Translations under genes and position numbers: made by a program
Assembly: GCF_010894455.1 (NCBI RefSeq)
Contig: NZ_JAAIXY010000007.1
Location: 1 to 64,000, forward strand
From: Myxococcus eversor
GTDB taxonomy: Bacteria; Myxococcota; Myxococcia; Myxococcales; Myxococcaceae
DNA length: 64,000 nt
Direction of reading: 5' to 3'
The notes under the pieces: generated by a model
Told to the model about the DNA's origin: nothing
What the model saw: only the letters and a program-made list of their open reading frames with translations
The model's database searches: none
In this document: positions 54,582 to 63,686 of the stretch, piece by piece
Position numbering within the stretch: position 1 is the stretch's first letter
Layout: every line of letters starts with the position of its first letter

Positions 54582-55534
54582 TTGGCATCCCAGGGTTGGG
54601 AGGGCTTGTTGTCGTAGCGGGCAATCCAGGCCGGTGCGTCGAAGACTTCCTGGGGTTCTCCAAAGCCCTCCATCATGAGGCGGATGGGGCGCAGCAGCCG
54701 TGCCACGTCTGGCATGGAGCCGATGTCCAGACACTGGCGATTGACGTCGCCTAGCGGAGGGCGTTTTGCCGCACGGATGAGCACCCCATGGTCGAGAGGT
54801 TGGAGTTCAGCGTAGGGGAGCCCTGTGCGAATGGCCTCCATTCCTCCCAACTTTTGAATGAGGTCGTCGCGCAGCAAGGTGAGCCAGTGCGCACCCAGAA
54901 TATGACCTCGCATCCACATCCTCGCCGAATTATAGGCCGGATCGAAGCCGTGATAGCGAGGAAGGAGTTGATTGATTTCGCGGCGCACCTGGCTCTCATG
55001 AACGCCCATGTGCATGAAACCCCATCCCGCATTCCCTGACTGGAACGGAATGAGATTGGCAATCTTCCGGACCCACTCGAGAAAAGGGGCCATCCAAGAT
55101 TCATCATCGGAAGGCGGCGGGGGAAATTCCATACGCAACAGGTTGACTGCATCAGGAAGGACCACGGGTTCCACCAAAGGGCCATCGCCCTCGAAAAAAA
55201 GCGAGTGGGTTCCCGGCTCTCCTCCAACCGCGCCCTGGCCGTAATGAACCCGATAGCCGTCCTCGTCCGTCGGACGGCCCCGCAGGTTCCGCAAATCCTT
55301 GGCTGTCTGCCGAGACGTCAGGGGCCGGAATTGACCGCTGTCCGCGACGTAGGTGCGCAAGGTCTCCGCCCCAACGTACGTCAGATAGGCCTCGATGGCG
55401 TCCGCACAGGCAGGGGCGCAATCTGGCAACGTCGCATCCAGAAAGAAATTGAGGACGAGCCCTGGACGGACGAGCACGAAATCCTTGTCCTTCAATCTCA
55501 ATGTACGGGTGAGTATTTCCATGAATGAAGCCAT
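54578..55534 (-). CDS. DUF3396-family (type VI immunity) protein
   Basis: A cytoplasmic protein of 318 residues. Parts fitting DUF3396 (proteins partnering PAAR-linked toxins) are NFFLDATLPDCAPACADAIEAYLTYVG near 30-55, the middle PFQSGNAGWGFMHMG, and the HWLTLLRDDLIQKLGGMEAIRTGLP segment. It starts 3 bases after the stop of the PAAR-toxin gene, which is where immunity genes stand. Base composition is visibly less GC-rich than the flanking genes, suggesting later acquisition. Confidence 0.8.
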   Translation of the reverse strand: MASFMEILTRTLRLKDKDFVLVRPGLVLNFFLDATLPDCAPACADAIEAYLTYVGAETLRTYVADSGQFRPLTSRQTAKDLRNLRGRPTDEDGYRVHYGQGAVGGEPGTHSLFFEGDGPLVEPVVLPDAVNLLRMEFPPPPSDDESWMAPFLEWVRKIANLIPFQSGNAGWGFMHMGVHESQVRREINQLLPRYHGFDPAYNSARMWMRGHILGAHWLTLLRDDLIQKLGGMEAIRTGLPYAELQPLDHGVLIRAAKRPPLGDVNRQCLDIGSMPDVARLLRPIRLMMEGFGEPQEVFDAPAWIARYDNKPSQPWDAK

Positions 55535-55537
55535 TCC

Positions 55538-56563
55538 TCAGGGGCAGAGATCATTTCCGATGATGACGGGCGGATTCGTTTTGGCGTTGATCCCCAGCGC
55601 ACTGCTCAGAGCCACATACTTGACTTGCTGTCCTTTACCCCAAGCGCAAGCAGACTCTCCCGAAGCGGTGACCCAGCCACCGCCTTTCTTGCGACGAATA
55701 GGTGTTCCTTCAGGGCAGCGGAACTTGAAGTCAAAGAACTGAGATGGGTTACCCCGAGCATCCAGCGAACAGGCATCGGGCCAACAAGTGCCTCTCAGAG
55801 CTTGCATCAACCGGCCCCAAACCTTCCGTCCTATCGTCGCCTCCGACGCTCCAGGGAACAAGCCCCCCTCCCTGACATCCGCCGAGATGCGTTGCGCGAG
55901 TCCCTTGCGCGTCATCCCGAGCGACTGGGGCGGATTGCAACGCACGTCATAGCCACGCTCTCCGCAAAGTTGGGGGGGATTGCCGCTACCCGCGTGTTTC
56001 TTCAGCGCCTCCTCGCAGCAGTCATGCTTCTTGTTGCCGAGCTCCATGCATGTGCTCTGCTTGTTGGCCTTCACATCCTTGTCGCACTTACACGCAATCT
56101 CCCGCAGTTTTTCCTCAGCGGTCTGAAGAGGAACCGCAGCCCCCTGCCCTTCTCCGGGAAGCGTCGCAGCGTTGGCGGGGCTTCCTCCGTTATTCGTCAT
56201 CGCATCGCCCAGCAACTGGATGTTCTTCCCCTCCGCCTTGGTGTCCATCGAGCCGGGCGCGACCCACTCGGTCTTTCCGTGGGTCTGCCCCGAGACGACA
56301 CCGCCTCCTTGAGCCTTGCTCGCCATGTCGCCCTTGCTCATGAAGTACGAGCCCTTGATGGCGACCTTGTGGCCTTCGATGAAAACCTTCTTGGTGCCCT
56401 TCGTGAGCCCCTCTCCGGACATCCCGACGTTGGGAAGCACGACGGGTACGAAGGGCGCGGGGGGCCCGGGCATCTTGCAGAAGTTGGGAGTCGTGGCGGG
56501 GGCCTTGCCATCACTGCCCTCCGTCACGGGTGTCTTGGGGGAGTTGACCGAGACCGTGCCCAT
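55538..56563 (-). CDS. PAAR-like (DUF4150) protein with C-terminal PD-(D/E)XK nuclease-type toxin domain
   Basis: The protein has 341 residues. Residues about 8-125 form the DUF4150 PAAR-like domain that caps type VI spikes (VSVNSPKTPVTEGSDG, NVGMSGEGLTKGTKKVFIEGHKVAIKGSYFMSKGD). A cysteine-rich linker follows (156-201, with CKC, CC and C repeats). The C-terminus holds WPDACSLDARGNPSQFFDFKF: Asp263 of PD and D278-F-K280 form a PD-(D/E)XK signature, then WGKGQQVKY (conserved Gln). The GC content drops within the gene. It is probably a nuclease toxin delivered by a type VI system. It overlaps the upstream gene by 40 bases. Confidence 0.75.
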   Translation of the reverse strand: MGTVSVNSPKTPVTEGSDGKAPATTPNFCKMPGPPAPFVPVVLPNVGMSGEGLTKGTKKVFIEGHKVAIKGSYFMSKGDMASKAQGGGVVSGQTHGKTEWVAPGSMDTKAEGKNIQLLGDAMTNNGGSPANAATLPGEGQGAAVPLQTAEEKLREIACKCDKDVKANKQSTCMELGNKKHDCCEEALKKHAGSGNPPQLCGERGYDVRCNPPQSLGMTRKGLAQRISADVREGGLFPGASEATIGRKVWGRLMQALRGTCWPDACSLDARGNPSQFFDFKFRCPEGTPIRRKKGGGWVTASGESACAWGKGQQVKYVALSSALGINAKTNPPVIIGNDLCP

Positions 56564-57636
56564 GCTGGCACCTGCCTTTCAGCGACGTGGTCGAGATGGA
56601 GGAGCACCGCGGAGCGCTCTCCTCCGCGCGAGCTGGCCCACAACAGTGGCCGAGGCCCTCGCGCATAGTTCCTTTGTCCGGAAGCCACGGCCAGGCACGC
56701 CAACAACGGGCCCGTCGCCGCTCCGACATCCCCCCAGCAATCACTGGGTGTCACGTAGTCCGAGTGGTCCGCGAACGCCAACTGACACCGCAAGCTGGCG
56801 TAGGTGAACTCCTCGGTGCGATGGGGTTCACCGTTGAGGTCACAGTACATCGTGTCCGCCAACGGAGTGGGCGGGCTTCCCAGGACACTCGTCGCACCGG
56901 CGATGGCGTCGGAGAGCCCCCTGCCCACGTTGATGCCCTGCGTCCCGAAGTGATGTTCCTCACGCCGAGTCACCGCGGAGGCAATCCGAGCCAGCGGTGT
57001 CAGCCCCAGGTGACGCGTCACGCGCGACGAGGCCAGCAGACAGAAGCCCGCGCCTTCTCCCGGCGTGAAGCCGGAGCGATTGACAGGCGACTTCAAGAGT
57101 CCCCGCGCATCAAGCGACTCCAGCGTCTCGGCATCCAGGTACGAATCCACGCCGCCCACCAGGCAGAGGTCGGCCCGGCCAGACTGGAGGCACTTCCACC
57201 CACGCTCGAGCGCCATCAATCCAGCGGCATGCCCCTGGGGAAGCACCTCCACCTGGGTGAGATGAAGTCCCGAGGGTGCTACGTCGCGCAACCAGCGGGC
57301 CGGTGACTCGGCCTCCAGCCCCGACAAGGAAGCGCGAGCCTCGGACACCGCCACCATCGCCGCAAGCGACAAACGCTCCCGGGGCGACGGCCTCACCGGA
57401 GCCAGCGCCTCCTCCATGGCGCTCTTCGCCAGCGTCTCCACTCGCTTCACACCTCTCAGCTCGGCTGGCAGCAGGGAGTCCCTCGCCACCATCATCGGCT
57501 GGCCCCGCTGGTCAACCATGAAGGGGTGGTCCCCTCGACGACTGATGCCGGCTCGCACGGCCGCCGCCACATGGTGGGCCTTGAGTCCCACCGCGGTCCT
57601 CGCCCCCAGGGTGATGATGCCGATGTCCTGACTCAT
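56524..57636 (-). CDS. Ketoacyl-synthase-like protein lacking catalytic residues
   Basis: The 370-residue protein has the thiolase/KAS fold pattern (CDLNGEPHRTEEF, a hallmark of the KS-like proteins found with T6SS DUF2169/DUF4150 genes, and GVDSYLDAETLESLDARGLL). The nucleophile Cys position reads PQGHAAGLMAL instead of A-C-S-S-G, and the second catalytic His region reads WGDVGAATG. It is therefore probably a structural or binding protein, not a synthase. ATGA overlap with the preceding DUF2169 gene indicates coupling. Confidence 0.75.
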   Translation of the reverse strand: MSQDIGIITLGARTAVGLKAHHVAAAVRAGISRRGDHPFMVDQRGQPMMVARDSLLPAELRGVKRVETLAKSAMEEALAPVRPSPRERLSLAAMVAVSEARASLSGLEAESPARWLRDVAPSGLHLTQVEVLPQGHAAGLMALERGWKCLQSGRADLCLVGGVDSYLDAETLESLDARGLLKSPVNRSGFTPGEGAGFCLLASSRVTRHLGLTPLARIASAVTRREEHHFGTQGINVGRGLSDAIAGATSVLGSPPTPLADTMYCDLNGEPHRTEEFTYASLRCQLAFADHSDYVTPSDCWGDVGAATGPLLACLAVASGQRNYARGPRPLLWASSRGGERSAVLLHLDHVAERQVPAWARSRSTPPRHP

Positions 57637-58670
57637 GCGGACCTCTGCATGGACAGGTACTCCTTCTGGTTGATGACCGTGACGTCCAGCTTGTCCGCGT
57701 CATGGTGACACGAGAGGCTGGTATGCCAGACCAGGGTGACCTGTGGCAGTTCCGGCTCCAGGATGACCGTGTGGAGGCGAGCACGATGCTCCACGCTCTT
57801 CCGCCCGAAGAAGGTCTTGAAGGCCAACCAGACCTTCGGCAGCTCGAACCCCAGTCGAGACCACCGGGAGAGATTGACCAACTCGACGCGCTCGCCTCCC
57901 TTCAGGAATCCAGGAACCTGCTGGTCCACGGGAGCACACTGGTGGAAGCGCTCGTCGAAGTCCTCCGGCAGCAATGGGAAACGCGTCTTCTTCCACCGCT
58001 CGTCGCACGTGCCCGCCAGTTCCCGACGAGGAGACCAATCGCTGGGGATGGCTCCCAATCCCGCAAGGGGAGGACGGTCCTTCCAAGAACGGATGAGGTG
58101 GCGAGGAGACTCCACGTTGGGCAGCGCCACCTCCCCGGAGTGGGAGGCCTGTGTGACGAAGCCAGTGCCCACGGGATTGTCAGGGTGGACGCGATGCTCC
58201 GCTGCATCCTCGGCCTTCCTGTCCCATCCTCCGAAGGCCCGCTCATAACAGACAGGAAGGGTGACGAAGGGCCGCGGAGCACTCATCGCCGGGCCACCGA
58301 GCACCGCTCGCTTCCACTCGCGGTCACCGAAGACGCGCAGTTGTTTCTTGAGCGCGCCCACTTGAAGCGAGACATCCAGGACGGTGGTGGGCTTGCCACC
58401 GGGAGCATGGGCCAGGGCATTGACGACGACATCCGTCGCCAGCTTGGGCGCCGTCAGGTCCATGACATGAAGCAGGCTGGAAGCACCAGGTTCCCCGCGA
58501 TACGTCGGTAGCAACAGCGGCGGAGGCTGGGTCTCGCTCAGACAGGTGCGCTGATTCTCCTGGAGATCGTAGGTCCCCTTGACGACGACCACCCAGCGTT
58601 TGGCGCCGTCCTTGTCGAGGACCCAGGTTCGATCCGCCGCGAACGGGGTGTGGTTTTCGAGAGTCCACAT
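57633..58670 (-). CDS. DUF2169 protein (T6SS spike/effector-associated)
   Basis: A cytoplasmic protein of 345 residues. DUF2169 marks: N-terminus MWTLENHTPFAADRTWVLDKDGAKRWVVVVKGTYDL, PTYRGEPGASSLLHVMDLTAPKLATDVVVNA, CYERAFGGWDR, and HRVHPDNPVGTGFV. DUF2169 proteins are usually encoded with VgrG and PAAR-like effectors and are thought to help load or stabilise them. ATG at 58670 is the family start; the stop overlaps the KS-like start by ATGA. Eight bases separate it from the HEAT gene. Confidence 0.85.
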   Translation of the reverse strand: MWTLENHTPFAADRTWVLDKDGAKRWVVVVKGTYDLQENQRTCLSETQPPPLLLPTYRGEPGASSLLHVMDLTAPKLATDVVVNALAHAPGGKPTTVLDVSLQVGALKKQLRVFGDREWKRAVLGGPAMSAPRPFVTLPVCYERAFGGWDRKAEDAAEHRVHPDNPVGTGFVTQASHSGEVALPNVESPRHLIRSWKDRPPLAGLGAIPSDWSPRRELAGTCDERWKKTRFPLLPEDFDERFHQCAPVDQQVPGFLKGGERVELVNLSRWSRLGFELPKVWLAFKTFFGRKSVEHRARLHTVILEPELPQVTLVWHTSLSCHHDADKLDVTVINQKEYLSMQRSA

Positions 58671-58678
58671 GGCCAGAC

Positions 58679-59986
58679 TCACCACCCTTCCAACAGCCCA
58701 GGAAGCGGGCGGGACGACAGGCTCAGGGCCCCGCTTCGCAGCGCGGCCAGCTCGCGGTTCTGTCTCGGAGAGAAGGCGCGCGTCTGAAGCCTGCAGGCCC
58801 CGCGACTGCGCAAGGCCAGCTCCAATGCATGGGCATGGCGTCGGCGCATGGGGCCCACCTCCAGCTCCGAGAGGAGCAGCTCCACGGAGAATGGCTTGCC
58901 TCGGAGGTAGCGCTGGCCCGCTGTGAATCCCTTGCGCTCGTTCTGCCACCAGGCGCGCACCGCCCCTGGATTGGGAATGGGCAGGGCATCCTCGGGTCGA
59001 GGCGTCAGGTCCGCGTCCAGGTCCTCCTCTTCCAGCGGGATGGGCTCCTCACGGGGAGACTCCTCGCGTTCGAGAGCGAAGCCGTCCTTCAGCGACAGGC
59101 CGGTGATGGCGCTGAAGGACTCGCCCGCCAGCGGGGCGAAGCGCGGATGCTCCAACCATTCGAGACAGGCTTCGGCCGCGGCGGGGTGGCCGCTGAAGCC
59201 CAGTGCCCATAGGACGTCCGCACGGAGGCGCTCCTCCCCCATCAGTCCCAGCAGTCGCGACAGTCCCGTGCTGTCTCCACCGAACCCCAGCAACAGCAAT
59301 TGATGACGACTAGGCGACGCCTTGACCGAAGCCCCATCGAGGCAACGGTCCCAGGCCGAGCGAGCGCCCGCCATCAATCCCGCCTCGATGGCCGCATCGA
59401 GAACCTCGGGACGGGAGTCCCTCAACAAGCGTGCAAGCTGTATCCGCATCCGCTGCGGCGGGAGCACCTGCAAACAGCGCGAGGCCACGGCGAGAAGCCG
59501 CTCATCCGTGCCGCCCAGAAGCCCGTCCACGACGTCTGTCATGGGCGTGAGGTGGTGGAATGCGAGCACGTCCAGGGACATGGACAGAGGATCCGCGTTG
59601 GTGCGGGCCAACAGCGCCTTCAGGCGCCTCGCCATGGAATCCCCCTCACTCAACTCCCACGCACGCTGAATCGGAGGCCGAAGCTCCTCGGACCCCGCGG
59701 ACAGGGCCTCTAACGGTCGCGTATTTCCAGGGGCCGCCAACAGAGCGAAGGTGGCGGAGAAAATCAGGGACGGATCTTCTGAGTCGAGCGAAGGCGTCAA
59801 CAACAACTCGGCCACGGGCGCATCACCGACAACAAGGCCATCCAGGTGGGCCCGCAGCCGCCCCTCCAGCGAGAGGCTCTCCTCGAAGTTGAAATCCGGC
59901 GCATCCAGGGTCTGTTCCCACTGCGTCCAGAGAAAGGCGGCTTCGCTGAGGTGCTCCTCAAAAACATCCAGGAGGACGGCTTCCAT
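58679..59986 (-). CDS. TIGR02270-type HEAT-repeat protein
   Basis: The protein has 435 residues. A helical-repeat body (about 1-290) includes MTDVVDGLLGGTDERLLAVASRCLQVL and SRPEVLDAAIEAGLMAG. Then an acidic linker (about 310-340, EESPREEPIPLEEEDLDADL), and a conserved C-terminal segment with NPGAVRAWWQNERKGFTAGQRYLRGKP. This matches the TIGR02270 family, which has several copies in M. xanthus and sits in T6SS-associated cassettes. It is first in the 53.8-60 kb operon; in-frame ATG at 59998 is an alternative start. Confidence 0.75.
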   Translation of the reverse strand: MEAVLLDVFEEHLSEAAFLWTQWEQTLDAPDFNFEESLSLEGRLRAHLDGLVVGDAPVAELLLTPSLDSEDPSLIFSATFALLAAPGNTRPLEALSAGSEELRPPIQRAWELSEGDSMARRLKALLARTNADPLSMSLDVLAFHHLTPMTDVVDGLLGGTDERLLAVASRCLQVLPPQRMRIQLARLLRDSRPEVLDAAIEAGLMAGARSAWDRCLDGASVKASPSRHQLLLLGFGGDSTGLSRLLGLMGEERLRADVLWALGFSGHPAAAEACLEWLEHPRFAPLAGESFSAITGLSLKDGFALEREESPREEPIPLEEEDLDADLTPRPEDALPIPNPGAVRAWWQNERKGFTAGQRYLRGKPFSVELLLSELEVGPMRRRHAHALELALRSRGACRLQTRAFSPRQNRELAALRSGALSLSSRPLPGLLEGW

Positions 59987-60165
59987 GCGCACACCCACCA
60001 GACAGTGCCGGACACGGACGCGCCCCCCACCTCACCCGCTCATCTGCGGCTCGCCCCCATCCTCTTCGGACAAGTCTAGGATGGCCGCCGTCAGACCATC
60101 CCCTGGCATCCCGCGGACTGTCCGTCAAATGACAGGGAGGCCCATGAACGTCGGGCTGGCGCTCC

Positions 60166-60873
60166 TCATGCTTGGGCGCGAACCAGCTTGTCGACGGCTT
60201 CCAGTTCTTCTCGCAGCGATTCGCACTCCAGTCTGGAGAGCCCGAGTCCATCGATGGCATGAAGACACTCGCGAGCACGGGCCGGCTCATCCAGGGCCAC
60301 GGCCAGCTCCACACGCGCCACGAGCGCCCTCGCCCGCTCAAGCGTCGTCCCGGCATCGGGCTTCCTCAGCGCGGCGTCGAGAACCTTCGCGGCGGTGGCG
60401 TCATCACTCTTGAAGTCACGAAGCCTCCGCGCGGTCTTCAGGGCCTTGCCCAGGTGCGTAGCGGAGGCGTCTTCGTCGTCACCGTAGCCATTCGGCTCAT
60501 CGCGACGGATGAACATGACGCTGTTTCCAGACGGGTCGACGAGCGTGAAGCGCGTCTGCCCTTTCTTCATCCGGGTGATGCGTGGAATGCCTCGCACGGG
60601 GATCTTGCCGTATGCCTCGCGCAGCACGGCCGAGAAGCCCTCATGCAGCTTCTCCACCTCCTCCACGATGATGAGGCAGCAGCTATAGACCTCCTCGGGC
60701 TTCAACTCCTTCAAGCCGAAGAAGTGGAGGTGGGCACCCCCTCTGCGCGTCGCCGCGTATGGGTTTGGCGCGCGCTGCCGATACGTCACCTCGAAGCCCA
60801 GCCGGCCATAGAACTCGAGCGTCGGCTCCAACTCCACACAGGGGAGCGCCGGGATGCTGGCGTCATGCTTCAT
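60166..60873 (-). CDS. VOC-fold protein (glyoxalase/bleomycin-resistance type)
   Basis: The protein has 235 residues from MKHDASIPALPCVELEPTLEFYGRLGFEVTYR. Residues 1-125 form a VOC domain (RLGFEVTYRQRA, GAHLHFFGLKEL, RFTLVDPSGNSVMFIRRD), the fold of bleomycin-binding and dioxygenase-like proteins. Residues 140-235 are a separate helical segment rich in Ala/Glu (LERARALVARVELAVALDEPARARECL), uncommon for this family and possibly a TPR-like oligomerisation part. Confidence 0.82.
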   Translation of the reverse strand: MKHDASIPALPCVELEPTLEFYGRLGFEVTYRQRAPNPYAATRRGGAHLHFFGLKELKPEEVYSCCLIIVEEVEKLHEGFSAVLREAYGKIPVRGIPRITRMKKGQTRFTLVDPSGNSVMFIRRDEPNGYGDDEDASATHLGKALKTARRLRDFKSDDATAAKVLDAALRKPDAGTTLERARALVARVELAVALDEPARARECLHAIDGLGLSRLECESLREELEAVDKLVRAQA

Positions 60874-61008
60874 GGGGTGCCTCCCGCGCGACACGGGCCC
60901 GAAACTGGCCTCGACCCACTCGCGAACAGAAAAAACCTGTCACCATGACAGCCTCCTGTCAATATGACCGGAATGACTCCCTCTCAGGGAACATCGTGAG
61001 CAGGGAGG

Positions 61009-61827
61009 TCAGGCAGCGGCGATGACGCCTTCGTCGAGGAGCTGAGCGAGGATGCGGGCGGTATCCAGCCGCGTCATCCCGGACAGCGAGAAGAGGTCCT
61101 CGAACGTCACGGCGCCATCAATCTGCGCGAGCACGAAGCCCGCGCGGTGGTCCAGGCTGAGCCAGATGATGTCGTCCGGCTGGAGGCGCACGCGGGGCAC
61201 GCGGCCCAGGTCGCCCAGCTTCGACTCCAGCATGGCCATCAGCATGCGCTCACTGCGGATGAGCAGCACATCCACGCGCGGGTCTCCCGGTGCCAGCTCC
61301 TGCGCCTTGAACAACAAGTCCACCGCGCCCGAGTGGTCATCCAGCTCCAGCAGGTCGGCCGCGCCGCGCAGCAACCGCTCCAGCTCGCTCTCCGTGATGG
61401 GGACACCGTACTCGTCGGTGTTGCCCTCGGGGACCCCGTACTCCTGCGTGGTGGGCTCGTCGCGAGAGAGCAGGTCCAACACGTCGCCCTCGGCCGGAGG
61501 TCCATCTCCCTCCGGAATCAGCACGCTGGGCGAGCGCTCCTCGTCCTCTTCATCCAGCGGACCGCCCTCGCCTTCCGCCCACGCCCCCCAGTCGCCATCC
61601 AGCGACGGCAGCGGTGTCCCTCGCGAGGACGCGCCCGCTGATGACGCGTCGAAGGGAGTCCCACGCCCCGAGGGCGTCGCCAGCGCGGCCAGACTCTCGC
61701 GCGCCCGGACATTGTCGGGGTCCAACACGAGCGCCCGCTCGAACAGCTTCTGCGCGCCCTGGGCGTCGCCACTCAGGCGCAGCCACTGTCCCGCTTCGAC
61801 GAGCTGGTTGGCGCGCTGGGTGCTCAT
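61009..61827 (-). CDS. TPR protein with C-terminal winged-helix-like tail
   Basis: The protein has 272 residues. Residues 1-50 are a TPR pair (ANQLVEAGQWLRLSGDAQGAQKLFERALVLDPDNVRARESL). The middle is a Ser/Pro/Gly/Glu linker with two EYGVP repeats. Residues 150-200 form a second TPR-like stretch (DHSGAVDLLFKAQELAPGDPRVD). The C-terminal 65 residues (DIIWLSLDHRAGFVLAQIDGAVTFEDLFSLSGMTRLDTARILAQLLDEGVI) are the helical module often ending myxobacterial PATAN-associated proteins. The start lies next to the stop of the Hsp70 gene. Confidence 0.72.
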   Translation of the reverse strand: MSTQRANQLVEAGQWLRLSGDAQGAQKLFERALVLDPDNVRARESLAALATPSGRGTPFDASSAGASSRGTPLPSLDGDWGAWAEGEGGPLDEEDEERSPSVLIPEGDGPPAEGDVLDLLSRDEPTTQEYGVPEGNTDEYGVPITESELERLLRGAADLLELDDHSGAVDLLFKAQELAPGDPRVDVLLIRSERMLMAMLESKLGDLGRVPRVRLQPDDIIWLSLDHRAGFVLAQIDGAVTFEDLFSLSGMTRLDTARILAQLLDEGVIAAA

Positions 61828-63669
61828 CTATCGCCCCGTGCCACTGCGCGCCGGCCCCCTGAGCTGGGCCAGGCACCCCGCCAGCAACTCACACGCGCGC
61901 CCCAGCGCCCCCACATCCTCCCCCGCGCGGACCTGCCGCGCATGCTCCAGCACCTGCTCCGCCCGAGGCACCGCGTCGACGGGAAGGCCTCCCCCACCCG
62001 GCAGCAGCCTCGCTCGCGTCAGCGCATCCATGACGTCACGAGCGAGCGAGTCCAGCTCCATGCGCTTGACCTTGAGGTCCTCGGAGATGCGCGCGGCCAT
62101 GAGGTAGCCGCGCTGCTCGTCCATGATGCGCTTGAGCTCCTCTTCCGTGAGCCCGCTGGATGCGGTGACGGTGATGGACTGGCGAAGGCCCGTCTCCCTG
62201 TCTCGCGCGGAGACGGAGACGATGCCCTCCGCGTTGATGTCGAACGTCACCTCTATCTCCACCTGCCCGCGAGGCGCCTCGCGCAGCCCGGTGAGGACGA
62301 ACTCGCCCAACAGCTCGTTCTGGTGCGCCAGCTCGTGCTCGCCCTGGAGCACCATGATCTTCACCAGTCGCTGGAAGTCCTTCGACGTCGCGAAGACCTC
62401 CGTCGCCGACGTGGGCACCGTCGTGTTCTTCGGGATGATGCGCCGCACGTAACCACCGGCGATGGCCACGCCCAGGCTCTGCGGCGTGACGTCCAGGAGC
62501 AGCAGCTCGCCCTCCTGCGCCAGCAGCGCGTGTGCCTGCACCGCGGCGCCCAGCGCCACCACCTCGTCCGGATGCACGCCCTTGCACGGCTCGCGACGGA
62601 AATAGCCGCGCACCGCCTCGATGATTTTCGGCATGCGCGACATGCCGCCGACGAGGATGACTTCCTTCAGCTCCGAGGCCCGCACACCCGCCTCGCCCAG
62701 CACCTCCGTGGTGATGCCCACCACGCGCTCGGCCAGGTCCGCCGTCAGGTCATCCAGCTTCTCGCGCGACAGCGCGGCCTGGAGGTGCAGCGCCGCGCCA
62801 CCCCCGGGCGGCGTGCTGATGAACGGCAGGTTGAGCTGCGTCTCCTTCACGCTGGACAGCTCCACCTTCGCCTTCTCCGCCGCGTCCTTGAGCCGCTGCA
62901 ACGCCATGCGGTCCTTGCGCAGGTCGATGCCATGCTCCTTCGCGAAGCCGAAGACGAGCCACTCGATGATGCGGTTGTCCCAGTCCTCGCCGCCCAGGTA
63001 CGTGTCGCCGCCGGTGCCCACCACGTCGAAGACGCCCTGGTTGATCTCCAGCACCGACACGTCGAAGGTGCCACCGCCCAAATCGAGCACGGCCACGCGG
63101 CCATTCACGGTGCGGCTGAAGCCATACGCCAGCGCCGCCGCCGTGGGCTCGTTGATGATGCGCAGCACGTCCAGCCCGGCGATGCGCCCCGCGTCCTTGG
63201 TGGCCTGCCGCTGGGCGTCGTTGAAGTACGCCGGCACCGTGACGACGGCCTTGCTCACCGGCCTGCCGAAGTGCGCCTCCGCGTCCGCCTTCAGCTCCTG
63301 GAGAATCATGGCGCTGATCTCCGGAACCGACAGGTCCTTGCCCCCCATGCGGATGCGCAGGTCATCGTGCTGCCCCGGCACCACTTCGTAGGGCAGCGAG
63401 CGCAGCGCGTCCTGCACCTCGTGCGAGGAGAACTTCCGGCCGATGAGCCGCTTGGCCGCGTACACCGTCTCCTGGGGATTGGTGATGGCCTGACGCTTGG
63501 CGATGCCGCCCACCAGCCGCTTGCCATTCTTGGCCATGGCGATGACCGACGGCGTCAGCGCCTGGCCCGTGCGGTTCTTGATGACGACGGGCTGGCCGTC
63601 CTGGACGGTGGCGACGATGCTGTTCGTCGTCCCCAGGTCGATGCCTATGAGGGGTTCGGACTCAGCCAT
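61828..63669 (-). CDS. Hsp70 (DnaK-type) chaperone paralogue
   Basis: A cytoplasmic ATP-dependent chaperone of 613 residues. Nucleotide-domain motifs: [88 protein letters not shown] and [11 protein letters not shown]. The peptide-binding domain follows ([30 protein letters not shown]). The C-terminus lacks the usual EEVDKK-type acidic ending. No grpE or dnaJ is adjacent, so this is likely a paralogue and not the housekeeping DnaK. Its flanking genes are TPR proteins. Confidence 0.9.
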   Translation of the reverse strand: MAESEPLIGIDLGTTNSIVATVQDGQPVVIKNRTGQALTPSVIAMAKNGKRLVGGIAKRQAITNPQETVYAAKRLIGRKFSSHEVQDALRSLPYEVVPGQHDDLRIRMGGKDLSVPEISAMILQELKADAEAHFGRPVSKAVVTVPAYFNDAQRQATKDAGRIAGLDVLRIINEPTAAALAYGFSRTVNGRVAVLDLGGGTFDVSVLEINQGVFDVVGTGGDTYLGGEDWDNRIIEWLVFGFAKEHGIDLRKDRMALQRLKDAAEKAKVELSSVKETQLNLPFISTPPGGGAALHLQAALSREKLDDLTADLAERVVGITTEVLGEAGVRASELKEVILVGGMSRMPKIIEAVRGYFRREPCKGVHPDEVVALGAAVQAHALLAQEGELLLLDVTPQSLGVAIAGGYVRRIIPKNTTVPTSATEVFATSKDFQRLVKIMVLQGEHELAHQNELLGEFVLTGLREAPRGQVEIEVTFDINAEGIVSVSARDRETGLRQSITVTASSGLTEEELKRIMDEQRGYLMAARISEDLKVKRMELDSLARDVMDALTRARLLPGGGGLPVDAVPRAEQVLEHARQVRAGEDVGALGRACELLAGCLAQLRGPARSGTGR

Positions 63670-63686
63670 GAGAGAGCGTGCTCATC

